The notes: generated by a model not told the origin, from the letters alone. A DNA stretch of 64,000 nucleotides from a bacterium (GCA_020849855.1 JADZFO010000023.1:22491-86490); one strand, 5' to 3'; shown: positions 8,116-16,853, counted from the first letter of the stretch. Translations and numbers: made by a program.

Positions 8116-10275
8116 GTGTCCGCTGCACGTGCTTTGTCGACTGGTCTGGCCCCGGGGCGGCGCTTTGACGCAATCATTCCCTTTGTAGTCCTTGCCTCAG
8201 TACTGATGCTGGTCGTCCCTCTCCCCGCCATGCTTATCGACCTGCTCATGATTATCTCCATAGCCTCCGGCGTGGTAATCATGATGCTGACGATGTACAT
8301 CCGCAAGGCGCTGGACTTCAGCATCTTCCCTTCACTGATCCTCTTCACCACGCTTTTCAGGCTTTTCCTTAACGTGGCCACGACCCGCAGCATTCTCTCC
8401 AAGGGCGAGGCCGGGCACGTGGTGGATACCTTTGCCCACTTCGTCACCGGCGGCAACGCTGTGGTCGGCCTCGTTATCTTCATCATCATTGTCATCGTGA
8501 ACTTCGTGGTCATCACGCACGGCGCCCAGCGCATCGGCGAGGTGGCGGCGCGCTTCACCCTCGACGCCCTGCCCGGCAAGCAGCTTTCTGTGGACGCCGA
8601 CCTGAACGCCGGCATCATCACGGAGCAGGAAGCCCGGGCGCGGCGCAAGGAACTGGAGCAGGAGGCCGAGTACTTCGGCGCCATGGACGGTGCGGGCCGC
8701 TTTGTCCAGCGCGACGCCATGGCCGGCATCATCCTGATCCTGGTCAACATTGGCGCCGGCTTTGTGATCGGCATGATGCAGCTCGGCATGGAAGCAGGGG
8801 AAGCGCTGAAGCACTTCACCCAGCTCACCGTCGGTGACGGCCTGGTGGCCAACATCCCGGCGATCCTGATTTCCACCGCCACCGGCATCATGGTCACCAA
8901 GGCCGCGTCAGAAGACACCGTGGGCACAGCCATCGTGCGCCAGCTCACCAGCCAGTGGCGCGCCCTGGCGATCAGCGCCGGCTTCATGTTCTTCATCAGC
9001 CTGGTGCCCGGCATGCCCAAGCTGCTGCTCTGGGGCGTCAGCGCTGGTCTGGCCTATGTGGCCCTGATGCAGAAGCGCAGCGAGGAAGGCGGCGGCGAAC
9101 TGGCTGAAGCCAGCGCGGCGGCCGGCGCCGGTGCTGCTCCGGCCGGGCCGGGAGCTGCGGCGCCTGCGTCCCCGGGCGCGCCGGCGGATGCCGCCCTCAG
9201 CCCTGAGCAGCGGGCCAAGGAAAACCTCAAGCAGCTGCTCAGTGTGGACCTGCTGGAGCTGGAGATTGGCTACGGCCTGATCCCGCTGGTGGATGCCTCG
9301 CAGGGCGGCGACCTGCTGGAACGCATCAATAACCTGCGCAAACAGGTGGCGATCAGCCTGGGCTTTATCGTGCCCCCGCTGCGCATCCGTGACAACATCA
9401 CCCTGCGCCCGGGCGAGTACAACCTGAAGATCAAGGGCAGCGTGGTGGCCAGAGGCGAGCTGCTGATGGACCGCTACCTGGCGATGAACCCGATGGGGGA
9501 GGAAGCCAGCCTGGAGGGCGTGAAGGTTCGTGAACCGGCCTTTGGCATCGATGCCTGGTGGATCACCCCGGACCAGCGCGCCCGCGCGGAGATGGCCGGC
9601 TTCACTGTGGTGGACAGCGCGACCGTGCTGACCACGCATGTAACCGAGCTGATCCGCAACCACGCCCACGAGCTGCTGACCCGCCAGGCGGTACAGGAGC
9701 TGCTGGATCTGCTTAAGGAACGCATGCCGGCCCTGGTCAGCGAGCTGATCCCAGACCGTCTGGGAGCCGGCGACGTCCAGCGCGTGCTGCAGCTGCTGCT
9801 CAAGGAAAAGGTCTCGATCCGCAACCTGGGCCTGATCCTGGAGACGCTCAGCGACTACGCCCCGACCAGCCGCGATCCGGAGGTGCTTGGCGAGTATGTG
9901 CGCCTGGCCCTGGGACGCCAGATCGTGGCGGACTATGCCGACCCCGAAGGCGGCCTGACGGTCATCACCCTGGATCCGCGGATCGAGGAGCGGGTGGCCG
10001 GCAGCCTGCAGACGACGACCACTGGCGTGATCCCGGTCCTGCCGCCGCCCTATCTGAGCAAGCTGGTTGAGAACTCGACGAAGCTGGTGCAGCAGGCCGC
10101 GGCCATGGGCCTCACCCCCGTGTTCCTGGTGAGCCCGCGCATCCGGCCTTATCTGCGCAAGCTGCTGGAGAAGCTCTTTAAGGGAGTTGTGGTGCTGAGT
10201 TACGGCGAGATCGCCGGCGAAGTTGAGCTGAAGACCCTGGGGACGGTTGAGAACCCTGACGCCAAGCCGGCCTAG
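8116..10275 (+). CDS. flhA: Flagellar export apparatus protein FlhA
   Basis: A 719-residue core component of the flagellar type III export gate. The N-terminal half has about eight membrane helices and the family blocks TTRSILSKGEAGHVVD, VITHGAQRIGEVAARFTLDA and DGLVANIPAILISTATG. After an Ala/Pro/Gly-rich linker (about residues 325-360, longer than usual) comes the cytoplasmic domain that receives export chaperones. The GTG start has GGAGGA nine nt upstream. It is the first gene of a rightward operon with flhF, chemotaxis genes and fliA. flhB, normally just upstream, is absent from the window; fliR lies 45 kb away. Confidence 0.97.
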   Translation: MSAARALSTGLAPGRRFDAIIPFVVLASVLMLVVPLPAMLIDLLMIISIASGVVIMMLTMYIRKALDFSIFPSLILFTTLFRLFLNVATTRSILSKGEAGHVVDTFAHFVTGGNAVVGLVIFIIIVIVNFVVITHGAQRIGEVAARFTLDALPGKQLSVDADLNAGIITEQEARARRKELEQEAEYFGAMDGAGRFVQRDAMAGIILILVNIGAGFVIGMMQLGMEAGEALKHFTQLTVGDGLVANIPAILISTATGIMVTKAASEDTVGTAIVRQLTSQWRALAISAGFMFFISLVPGMPKLLLWGVSAGLAYVALMQKRSEEGGGELAEASAAAGAGAAPAGPGAAAPASPGAPADAALSPEQRAKENLKQLLSVDLLELEIGYGLIPLVDASQGGDLLERINNLRKQVAISLGFIVPPLRIRDNITLRPGEYNLKIKGSVVARGELLMDRYLAMNPMGEEASLEGVKVREPAFGIDAWWITPDQRARAEMAGFTVVDSATVLTTHVTELIRNHAHELLTRQAVQELLDLLKERMPALVSELIPDRLGAGDVQRVLQLLLKEKVSIRNLGLILETLSDYAPTSRDPEVLGEYVRLALGRQIVADYADPEGGLTVITLDPRIEERVAGSLQTTTTGVIPVLPPPYLSKLVENSTKLVQQAAAMGLTPVFLVSPRIRPYLRKLLEKLFKGVVVLSYGEIAGEVELKTLGTVENPDAKPA

Positions 10276-10331
10276 TGCCGGGTGCCGCTGGTAACGGCGA
10301 TCAGCCGGAAGGCCGGTCTGTGGATAAGTCA

Positions 10332-10359
10332 TTGACAGTGTGGGTAACTGAGTTAAGAC
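10332..10359 (+). promoter_or_regulatory. Weak internal promoter candidate before flhF
   Basis: A perfect -35 TTGACA (10332-10337) is followed after 16 nt by TAAGAC, a poor -10. It sits in the 90-nt flhA-flhF gap and could give extra transcription of flhF and downstream genes, but the -10 match is weak. Confidence 0.25.
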
Positions 10360-10419
10360 ACTTTAATGATCCGCGCCGGAAGGGCTGAGGGACAGTTTGG
10401 AGGAAGAGAGGACGACTGG

Positions 10420-12339
10420 ATGGCTACGCGGGTGAAAAGGTATGAGGCGCCGCTGGAGCAGTTCGATGCTCTGCTCGCGCGCATAGAGACCGAGATGGGG
10501 CCGGATGCCCGGCTGGAAACCCGCGAGTTCCGCCGCGGCAGCGTGATGGGCATGGGCGGCACGCGGATGGTGGAGGTGATTGCCTCTGTCACCGTGGATG
10601 TGATGCCGCCCTCTGCCCCCCGCAATGCCCGCGGCCCCGCGCCCATGGGCGAGCCGGCCGGACTGGGCGGCCGCAGCGGCGAACCGCGCTGGGCCCGTCC
10701 GGGGATCAGCATCCAGGCGGATGACGCCGCGCTGCCGCAGGCCAGTCAGCCCCAGCCCGCAGTCACCGCAGCGCAGCATGAGCGCAGCCCTGGCAACAGT
10801 GCGCATCCCGGCCTGCTGCCCGCCCCACGCCTCGCCCCGCTGCTGAGTGACTACCAGGGCGGCGAGCAGCGCCGCCAGCCGGCGCAGCCCCAGCCCCCCG
10901 CCGCAGACAGCAGGCTGGAGCAGCAGTTCGCCAACCTCAAGCGCGAGCTTTCTCGCCTGCAGTCTGACCCGGGCAGCGGGACACAGCTGCAGCAGCCGCG
11001 CCAGGTAGCCAGCCAGCGGCAGCCGCAGCAGGAGATTGAAGACCTGCGGGCGACAGTGGCCGAGCTATCCGCCTCCATCCGTCAGCTTCAGGCGGAGAAG
11101 AGCGCGGCGCTGAAGGCCAGCGCCTCCACCGAGACGGTGCTGGAAAGCGGCGTCGCTGATGCAGCCCTGCGCAGCGGCCAAGGCCGCCTGGTCAGCCAGG
11201 GCGGTGGCCCGGCCACGGTATCCAGAAGCATTGCCCAGCCGCCCCAGCGGCCTGCTGACGCAGAACCGCCGATGACTGACTGGCTGGCTGAAGACAGCGT
11301 GGCCCAGGCGTCGCAGTTGTCCGCCCCGGGGAGTGCCGTGCTGAGCGACGAGGATGCAGAGGCCAACAACCTGTGGGAACTTGTGGAGCCGGTCAAGGCA
11401 CCGCTCTTTGAGCAGGCACCCGGCGCCCTCGCCGCGGCAGCATCGGATGAGGAGCTCAGCCTGCCGCAGCTGCCCTCAATGACCCAGCCCGGCGATGGTG
11501 ACGACAGCGCCAGACAGGTGGGGCAGATCAAGCACAATGCCTATCTGCGGCTCCTGAACTCAAACATTGACTCTGACAACGCCATGCAGCTGGTTGAGCG
11601 TGCGGCGACCCAGCTTGGCAACCACATGCGCTTTGATGACGCGCGCCCTGAGCTGGTAGAAGAGGCGCTGCTGACCGAGATCCAGGGCGAGATCTGCCGC
11701 GACATCCTGATCGGCGGGGGGATCGAGCTGCGCGGCGGCCTGCCGGGCCGCGTGGTGGCTCTGGTGGGACCGACGGGTGTAGGCAAGACCACCTGCATTG
11801 CCAAGCTGGCGGCGCACTTCGCCTTCCAGCGCGGTCGCTCGGTGGGCCTGGTCAGCCTGGACACCTATCGCATCGCCGCGGCCGAGCAGCTCAAGACCTA
11901 TGCCGAGATAATGGGCCTGCCGATCCAGGTGGTTTACAGCGCGGACGAACTGGACAGCGCGCTGCAGGCTTCGCGCGCGCGCCATGAGCTGACGCTGGTG
12001 GATACAGCCGGTGCGAGCCCCCTTGGCGGCAAGCAGCTGCTTGAGCTGGGCAAGGCTTTCAGCCTGCACAGCCCGGACGAAGTGCACCTGGTCCTTTCGG
12101 CCACCACGAAGGCCGATGACCTGCGTCTTTTGCTGGAAAACTTCCGCATGCTGAACTACTCACGTCTGATTTTGAGCAAACTCGACGAAACAAGGGGCCT
12201 TGGAGCCCTTTACAACGTGAACCGCTACGCCAGCGCGCCGATAAGTTACTTCGCGGTGGGGCAAGGCGTGCCCGAAGACCTCCGCGTGGCCGAGCTGGAT
12301 TTTATCCAGCACTGGGTCACGACGGGGGCCGTGAAGTAA
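10420..12339 (+). CDS. flhF: Flagellar SRP-type GTPase FlhF, with long low-complexity insert
   Basis: The signal-recognition-particle-type GTPase that sets flagellar position and number. The C-terminal GTPase domain is complete: P-loop GPTGVGKTT (from about residue 450), SLDTYRIAAAEQL, LVDTAG and SKLDETRGLG. The conserved N-terminal block starts RVKRYEAPLEQF. Between them lie roughly 320 residues rich in Gln, Pro, Ala and Ser, which makes this 639-residue protein much longer than typical FlhF (about 360-460). The frame opens at 10366, but ATG 10420 is preceded by GAGAGG and begins the conserved sequence. The usual partner FlhG is not encoded downstream. Confidence 0.93.
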   Translation: MATRVKRYEAPLEQFDALLARIETEMGPDARLETREFRRGSVMGMGGTRMVEVIASVTVDVMPPSAPRNARGPAPMGEPAGLGGRSGEPRWARPGISIQADDAALPQASQPQPAVTAAQHERSPGNSAHPGLLPAPRLAPLLSDYQGGEQRRQPAQPQPPAADSRLEQQFANLKRELSRLQSDPGSGTQLQQPRQVASQRQPQQEIEDLRATVAELSASIRQLQAEKSAALKASASTETVLESGVADAALRSGQGRLVSQGGGPATVSRSIAQPPQRPADAEPPMTDWLAEDSVAQASQLSAPGSAVLSDEDAEANNLWELVEPVKAPLFEQAPGALAAAASDEELSLPQLPSMTQPGDGDDSARQVGQIKHNAYLRLLNSNIDSDNAMQLVERAATQLGNHMRFDDARPELVEEALLTEIQGEICRDILIGGGIELRGGLPGRVVALVGPTGVGKTTCIAKLAAHFAFQRGRSVGLVSLDTYRIAAAEQLKTYAEIMGLPIQVVYSADELDSALQASRARHELTLVDTAGASPLGGKQLLELGKAFSLHSPDEVHLVLSATTKADDLRLLLENFRMLNYSRLILSKLDETRGLGALYNVNRYASAPISYFAVGQGVPEDLRVAELDFIQHWVTTGAVK

Positions 12340-12441
12340 GCACTCTCCCCCTCGCGCTGAGAGTGGCGGCGGCTTGGCACACCCCGAGCCGCCGCTGGCT
12401 CACGGCCGTCCGCTTTGCGGCGGTCGAAGCAGGGAGGCGGA
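12340..12441 (+). other. flhF-cheB gap with a hairpin
   Basis: This 102-nt gap is where flhG would stand in the Bacillus-type order. It holds a 9-bp GC stem (12366-12374 with 12387-12395) with no T-tract, which may stabilise or process the polycistronic mRNA. No remnant of flhG is visible. Confidence 0.45.
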
Positions 12442-13530
12442 ATGCAGGCGACAGAAAAGAAAAAAGGCGTTCTGGTCGTTGATGACAGCGCGTTCATGCG
12501 CAAGGTCCTCAGCGAGATCATCAGCTCATCGGACGAGTTTGCCCTGATTGACACCGCCAGCAATGGCGAAGATGCACTGGCCAAGCTGCGCCAGCATGGT
12601 GACAGCGTGGAGCTGGTCACCCTGGACGTGGAGATGCCGCGCATGGATGGCCTGAGCTGCCTGCGGCAGATGATGGCCGAATCGCCGCGCCGGGTGGTGA
12701 TGGTCTCCAGCCTGACCACCGAAGGCGCTGCCGAAACCATTGAGGCCCTGGAGGCCGGGGCGATCGACTTCCTGGCCAAGCCCGGCGGCAATGCCATTTC
12801 CCTGAACTTCAAGGAGTCCAGCACCGAGCTTTTGCGCATCCTGCGCTCGGCGGCGATGAGCCGCATCCCGGCGCGCGGTGAGACCATTCGCCGTCCGGCC
12901 CCGCGGGCGCGTGTTGAGACCATCAGCCCGGTGCGCGCCGCCGCCAGCGCTGTGGGCGCGGCAAGCAGGATCGTGGCAGTGGCTTCATCCACCGGCGGCC
13001 CCAAGGCCCTGGCCAGCTTTATCCCGCAGCTGCCGGACAAGTTCCGCGCCGCGATGCTGGTGGTCCAGCACATGCCGGCCACCTTCACCAAGCTGCTGGC
13101 CGAGCGTCTGGACAAGTCCAGCGCCATCCGGGTCAAGGAAGCTGAAGAAGGAGATGTGCTGGAAGCCGGCACCTGCCTGATCGCGCCGGGCGGATTCCAC
13201 ACGGAGGTCACCCCCAGTCTCAGCATCCACCTGACAAAGGACCCGCCGGTGGGCGGGCTCAGGCCCTGTGCCGATATCACTTTCAGGACCCTGGCCAATG
13301 CGGCCGGCAGCCACGTGATGGGTGTCGTGCTGACGGGTATGGGCAGCGATGGTACGGAGGGCTGCAAGGCCCTGCGGGCCAAGGGGGCGCAGGTGGTGCT
13401 GGCGGAGAGCCGCCAGACCGCCACCATCTGGGGCATGCCGCGCAGTGTTGTTGAGCACGGCGTTGCCGACAGGGAAGTACCGATTGATGACATGGCCGCC
13501 GCTGTTGTAGAGGCGCTCGGCCGCATTTAG
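12442..13530 (+). CDS. cheB: Chemotaxis protein-glutamate methylesterase CheB
   Basis: Removes methyl groups from (and deamidates) chemoreceptor glutamates when phosphorylated. The N-terminal receiver domain has the acidic pair D14/D15, phospho-acceptor D62 and a KPGG loop. The C-terminal esterase domain has the catalytic triad Ser183 (ASSTGGP), His210 (VQHMP) and Asp303 (GMGSDGTEG). A short Arg/Pro/Ala linker joins them. The frame is open nine codons earlier, but ATG 12442 follows GGGAGGCGGA. It is in the motility operon; cheR and cheA are not in the window. Confidence 0.96.
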   Translation: MQATEKKKGVLVVDDSAFMRKVLSEIISSSDEFALIDTASNGEDALAKLRQHGDSVELVTLDVEMPRMDGLSCLRQMMAESPRRVVMVSSLTTEGAAETIEALEAGAIDFLAKPGGNAISLNFKESSTELLRILRSAAMSRIPARGETIRRPAPRARVETISPVRAAASAVGAASRIVAVASSTGGPKALASFIPQLPDKFRAAMLVVQHMPATFTKLLAERLDKSSAIRVKEAEEGDVLEAGTCLIAPGGFHTEVTPSLSIHLTKDPPVGGLRPCADITFRTLANAAGSHVMGVVLTGMGSDGTEGCKALRAKGAQVVLAESRQTATIWGMPRSVVEHGVADREVPIDDMAAAVVEALGRI

Positions 13531-13554
13531 CCGCTAGTCCGGCCTGGAGGAAAG

Positions 13555-14106
13555 ATGTCCGCTCTGGCAAGCCGTCAGACTGTTACTGAAGCGACACGCA
13601 GCGAGGCTGTGTCAGCGCCTATGCAGGCGCAGGCCAGCTTTGACCTGCTGGTGGTTTTCCGCCTGGTCGGCCAGTGCTTCGGCCTGATGGCCAGCAATGT
13701 CCGAGAGATCATCAACATCAGCACAACTACCAGGGTGCCGAACACGGCGGCGCATATCGAAGGCGTGGTCAATCTACGCGGACGCATCGTGCCCGTGTTC
13801 AACCTGCAGCGCAAGCTGGCGCTGCAGCAGGCCGATTCACACCAGCCCGCAGCCCTGCCGGAGCCAGAAGAGCAGGAGGCGGGCAGCCACCCGCGCCGCA
13901 CGGTGATGGTGGTGGAGGAAGACGGCGCGCTCTGCGGCCTGCTGGTTGAAGAGGTCACGGATGTAGTGAAGATCTCAGCGGAGAGCGTCAACACAGCCGC
14001 CAGCCGGATCGAAAGGCCCGGCAGCGGTTATGTGTTGGGCACGGTCACTCTGGAAGGTGGCAGGCTGGCGACTTTGCTGAGCCTGGAAGCGCTGCTGGCG
14101 GATTAA
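13555..14106 (+). CDS. cheW: Chemotaxis coupling protein CheW
   Basis: A 183-residue adaptor that links chemoreceptors to the CheA kinase. It has the CheW fold signatures GQCFGLMASNVREI, the PNTAAHIEGVVNLRGRIVPVFNL block, and VEEVTDVVKIS. A 25-residue Pro/Glu-rich loop interrupts the middle (about residues 90-115). GGAGGAAAG precedes the ATG. The spacing of 24 nt to cheB and 26 nt to cheC indicates one operon. Confidence 0.95.
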   Translation: MSALASRQTVTEATRSEAVSAPMQAQASFDLLVVFRLVGQCFGLMASNVREIINISTTTRVPNTAAHIEGVVNLRGRIVPVFNLQRKLALQQADSHQPAALPEPEEQEAGSHPRRTVMVVEEDGALCGLLVEEVTDVVKISAESVNTAASRIERPGSGYVLGTVTLEGGRLATLLSLEALLAD

Positions 14107-14132
14107 GCGCCGGCTGCGACGGAGGGAATCAA

Positions 14133-14750
14133 ATGGAAGTCACGACGGAATACCTTTCCGAACTGCAGATGGACACCATCCGCGAGATCAGCAACATCGG
14201 CATGGGACATGCCGCCACAGCGCTCTCGCAGATGATCGGCCGGCCGGTGAACATCACCGTCCCTGAGGCGCGCATCATCACCGTGATGGATATCCCGACC
14301 CTCGCCGGCGGTGAGGATATGGAAGTGGCGGCGGTTTATCTGCAGGTTATGGGCCAGGCTCGTGGCCACATCATGCTGCTCTTCCCTCTGGACTCGGCGC
14401 ACCATCTGATCAGCATGCTGGCCCCCGGAATGGAGCTACGGCTGCCTGATGACGAGATGGCCCGCTCGGCCATCCAGGAGATCGGCAATATCCTGGGCGG
14501 CAGCTTCCTGCGTTCACTGGCCGAGCTGACCCAGCTGGCGATGCTGCCAAGTGTGCCGGGTGTGGCGGTGGACTACGCGGGCAGCATCCTGGGCTATCTG
14601 GCGACCAGCCTGTCGCAGTTCGAGGAGCGCCTCGTGACGGTCCGCACAGACTTTGAGCTTGAAACAGAGCGCCTTGAGGGCCACTGTGTGTTTATTCCTG
14701 AGGAAGGTGCGCTGAACACCATCCTTGAATCGCTGGGCATGGGAGGCTAA
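14133..14750 (+). CDS. cheC: CheY-P phosphatase CheC
   Basis: A 205-residue phosphatase of phosphorylated CheY whose activity is raised by CheD. Both active-site copies of the CheC/FliY/CheX pattern (D/S)-x3-E-x2-N-x22-P are intact: D14-E18-N21-P44 and a second set with E116, N119 and P142. Two sites are the hallmark of true CheC, as opposed to the single-site CheX. GGAGGGAATCAA precedes the ATG. It is followed immediately by cheD, its known binding partner. Confidence 0.95.
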   Translation: MEVTTEYLSELQMDTIREISNIGMGHAATALSQMIGRPVNITVPEARIITVMDIPTLAGGEDMEVAAVYLQVMGQARGHIMLLFPLDSAHHLISMLAPGMELRLPDDEMARSAIQEIGNILGGSFLRSLAELTQLAMLPSVPGVAVDYAGSILGYLATSLSQFEERLVTVRTDFELETERLEGHCVFIPEEGALNTILESLGMGG

Positions 14751-14751
14751 G

Positions 14752-15237
14752 TTGCCCCTTTTGCGTGCGGGTATGGCGGAAATCGTGGTCGGCCAGAGCG
14801 GCGATACCCTTCAGGCTCTGGGCCTGGGAAGCTGCATCGGCCTGCTGATGGTGGACAAGGTCAGCCATATCGGCGGCATGGTGCATATCATGCTGCCCTC
14901 AAGCAACATTGCCATGAAGGGAGAGCAGCCGCCGGGCAAGTTCGCCGATACCGGCGTTACCGAGCTGCTCAAGCGCATCACGGCCAGCGGCGCCCTGAAG
15001 ACGCGGCTGCAGGTGAAGATGGCCGGCGGGGCTGACATGTTCTCGGTCCCCGGCTCCGAGTCCCGCCTTGGCGTGGGCCAGCGCAACATCGAAGCGGTGG
15101 ATGCCGAGCTGAAGAAGCTGGGCCTGCGCGTGGACGCCCGGCACGTGGGCGGCAATACCGGCCGTACTTTTGAAGTTGACCTGGCGACCCTGAGCTCCTC
15201 GCTGCGGATGGCGGGCAAACCCCCGGTCGAGTTCTAG
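14752..15237 (+). CDS. cheD: Chemoreceptor glutamine deamidase CheD
   Basis: Deamidates receptor glutamines and partners CheC. The frame is open from an ATG inside cheC, but the likely start is the TTG at 14752, one nt after the cheC stop, with GGGAGG within the cheC stop region; ATG 14773 is an alternative. Catalytic Cys28 (GLGSC) and His45 (GMVHIMLP) are clear. The residue six before the Cys, Thr in the CheD triad I recall from Thermotoga (T21-H44-C27), is Ala22 here. Length, about 161 residues, is normal. Confidence 0.93.
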   Translation: MPLLRAGMAEIVVGQSGDTLQALGLGSCIGLLMVDKVSHIGGMVHIMLPSSNIAMKGEQPPGKFADTGVTELLKRITASGALKTRLQVKMAGGADMFSVPGSESRLGVGQRNIEAVDAELKKLGLRVDARHVGGNTGRTFEVDLATLSSSLRMAGKPPVEF

Positions 15238-15291
15238 GCCCGCCGCGCTCCACTACACAACCTGACTGCTTCTCCGGCCCGCGGCCGGCGC

Positions 15292-15318
15292 TCAAGCACA
15301 GGCCTGATCTGCCGATAA
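15292..15318 (+). promoter_or_regulatory. Sigma-28 (FliA) promoter
   Basis: TCAA (15292-15295), exactly 15 nt, then a perfect GCCGATAA (15311-15318). This differs at one position from the FliA consensus TAAA-N15-GCCGATAA. It ends 7 nt before the ATG of the small membrane protein gene that precedes fliA, so the transcript would be nearly or fully leaderless and fliA would be autoregulated. Confidence 0.8.
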
Positions 15319-15325
15319 AAGACTC

Positions 15326-15679
15326 ATGGACCCCATGCTGCAGGCCGAATTTCAGTCACTGGAACGCCGGGTGCGGGCCTCGACGGCCCTGATCCTGGCG
15401 ATGGTCTCCTTTGGCTGCACCTTTGGCCTGATGCTGCTGACGAGCCGTGAGCTGAACACACCGCAGCTTTTTTATCCCTGGCTGGTGGGGGGACTTTTCT
15501 ACCTCGCCGGGGAGCTGCTGGGACTGGTCTGGTTCCGGGTGATGACCCGGCAGCTCATGGCGATGCAGGAAGCCCAGAAGCGCCAGCTTAAGGCGGCGGC
15601 ATCTGGTCAGCAGGGCAGCAATGGTGTACATTTAGACGCGCATCAGCCTGTGCACGACATAGAGGTGGTGCAAGCTTAG
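15326..15679 (+). CDS. Small two-helix membrane protein in the motility operon
   Basis: 117 residues with two membrane helices (about residues 20-40 and 48-68), a short cytoplasmic N-terminus and a Gln/Ala/His-rich tail. It is not recognised as a known family. It lies between cheD and fliA, 10 nt before fliA, directly downstream of a near-perfect sigma-28 promoter, so a role in motility or in control of FliA is inferred from position only. No Shine-Dalgarno precedes the ATG. Confidence 0.7.
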   Translation: MDPMLQAEFQSLERRVRASTALILAMVSFGCTFGLMLLTSRELNTPQLFYPWLVGGLFYLAGELLGLVWFRVMTRQLMAMQEAQKRQLKAAASGQQGSNGVHLDAHQPVHDIEVVQA

Positions 15680-15689
15680 GGGATAGGAC

Positions 15690-16433
15690 GTGGTGGTTGT
15701 GAGTACGCCCTGGCAACAATACGGGAGAGGCGAGCGCCAGCCGGTAGTGGAACAGCTCTTGGCGCAGTTCGGACACCTGGTGGATTACCAGGTCCAGCGC
15801 ATGCTGGTGGAGCTGCCGGCCAGTGTTGACCGCGATGACCTGCTCAGCGAGGCGCGCATCGGCCTGATCGACGCGATCAACCGTTACGACCCGGACAAGA
15901 ACGTCAAGTTCGAGACTTACGCGAGCATCCGCATCAAGGGCGCGCTGGTGGATTACCTGCGCAAACTGGACTGGGCGCCGCGCAGCCTGCGCCAGAAGGC
16001 CCGTGAGATAGCCTCGGCCCAGAGTGCGCTGGAGCAGGAGTTCGGCCACAGCGCCTCGGAAGAGCAGATCGCCACGCGCCTTGGCATCGGCCTCGACAAG
16101 TACCGTGAGACCCTGTCCGACCTGTCGGTGCTGTCTGTCATGTCCTTCCGGGACATGGAGGACGACGAGGGCAATGAAGCGCAGATTCCCAGCTCCGGCG
16201 CCCAGCCGGTGGATGAGCTGACCCGTGGCGGCTTCACCCGCGCGCTGGCTGGCGGCATCAAGCGCCTGCCCGAACGCGAGCAGCAGGTACTGGAGCTGTA
16301 CTACAACCGTGGTCTTTCACTGAAGGAAATCGGCCAGGTCCTCAGTCTCAGCGAATCGCGCATCTGCCAGATCCACAGCTCGGCGGTGGTACGGCTGCGC
16401 GGGATGCTCTCGGACTGGCGCGGGGAAATCTAG
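15690..16433 (+). CDS. fliA: RNA polymerase sigma factor FliA (sigma-28)
   Basis: A 247-residue group 3 sigma factor for late flagellar and chemotaxis genes. Region 2 carries DLLSEARIGLIDAINRYDP and the FETYASIRIKGALVDYLR core of -10 recognition. Region 3 follows (PRSLRQKAREI), and region 4 ends in GLSLKEIGQVLSLSESRICQ and helix-turn-helix residues. The GTG start has a purine-rich GGGGATAGGA upstream. A sigma-28 promoter stands 370 nt upstream. No FlgM anti-sigma gene is recognisable in the window. Confidence 0.97.
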   Translation: MVVVSTPWQQYGRGERQPVVEQLLAQFGHLVDYQVQRMLVELPASVDRDDLLSEARIGLIDAINRYDPDKNVKFETYASIRIKGALVDYLRKLDWAPRSLRQKAREIASAQSALEQEFGHSASEEQIATRLGIGLDKYRETLSDLSVLSVMSFRDMEDDEGNEAQIPSSGAQPVDELTRGGFTRALAGGIKRLPEREQQVLELYYNRGLSLKEIGQVLSLSESRICQIHSSAVVRLRGMLSDWRGEI

Positions 16434-16513
16434 GCGGCAGGCGGCCGCCGGATCTGTTATCCTCTCGGGCCTGACCACGCGCGCTATGCGCGCCAGGGCT
16501 CAAGGAGGAGCAT

Positions 16514-16801
16514 ATGGTAGGTCCACTGGACAGTGTGAGCAGCCTGCTGCAAAGCGCGGTGCTGCATAGCCAGCTGCAAAGTGCGCAGCGTGAGGCGGAA
16601 ATCAGCGATGCCCGCCGCCGCCAGGCAGCAAAAGCCGCCAAACGGGAAGAGCTGAAGCGGACCGGAGCGGTTGATCCTGTGCAGGGCAAGGTGATTGAAG
16701 AGCACCAGCCGGGCTCCGCACCACTGCCACCTTTGCCGGAGCGCCGCAGGGGGGCTGCTGAAGCCAGGGCTGACCCGGGCAGGATAGACGTACTGGTCTA
16801 G
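16514..16801 (+). CDS. Small hypothetical protein downstream of fliA
   Basis: 95 residues with a perfect AAGGAGGAG site before the ATG, so it is surely translated. It has a short N-terminal region (GPLDSVSSLLQ), a charged Arg/Ala/Gln helix likely to be a coiled coil (about residues 20-50), and a Pro-rich tail ending GRIDVLV. No signal peptide or membrane segment is seen. It sits 80 nt after fliA at the distal end of the motility operon, the place of swrB in Bacillus, but has no membrane anchor and is not SwrB-like. FlgM was considered, but I see no supporting motif. Confidence 0.7.
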   Translation: MVGPLDSVSSLLQSAVLHSQLQSAQREAEISDARRRQAAKAAKREELKRTGAVDPVQGKVIEEHQPGSAPLPPLPERRRGAAEARADPGRIDVLV

Positions 16802-16853
16802 GCAGGCCGGAAGACGCCGCTTTCAGCTGCTTCCGACTGAGGCAATGCGGGCA

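Noticed and set aside
8003..8188. 61-codon frame overlapping the flhA start
   Set aside because: No ribosome site, overlaps flhA in another frame, and no protein-like features.
16514..16801. FlgM anti-sigma factor next to fliA
   Set aside because: Size and position would fit, but no FlgM-like C-terminal helices or motif could be recognised.
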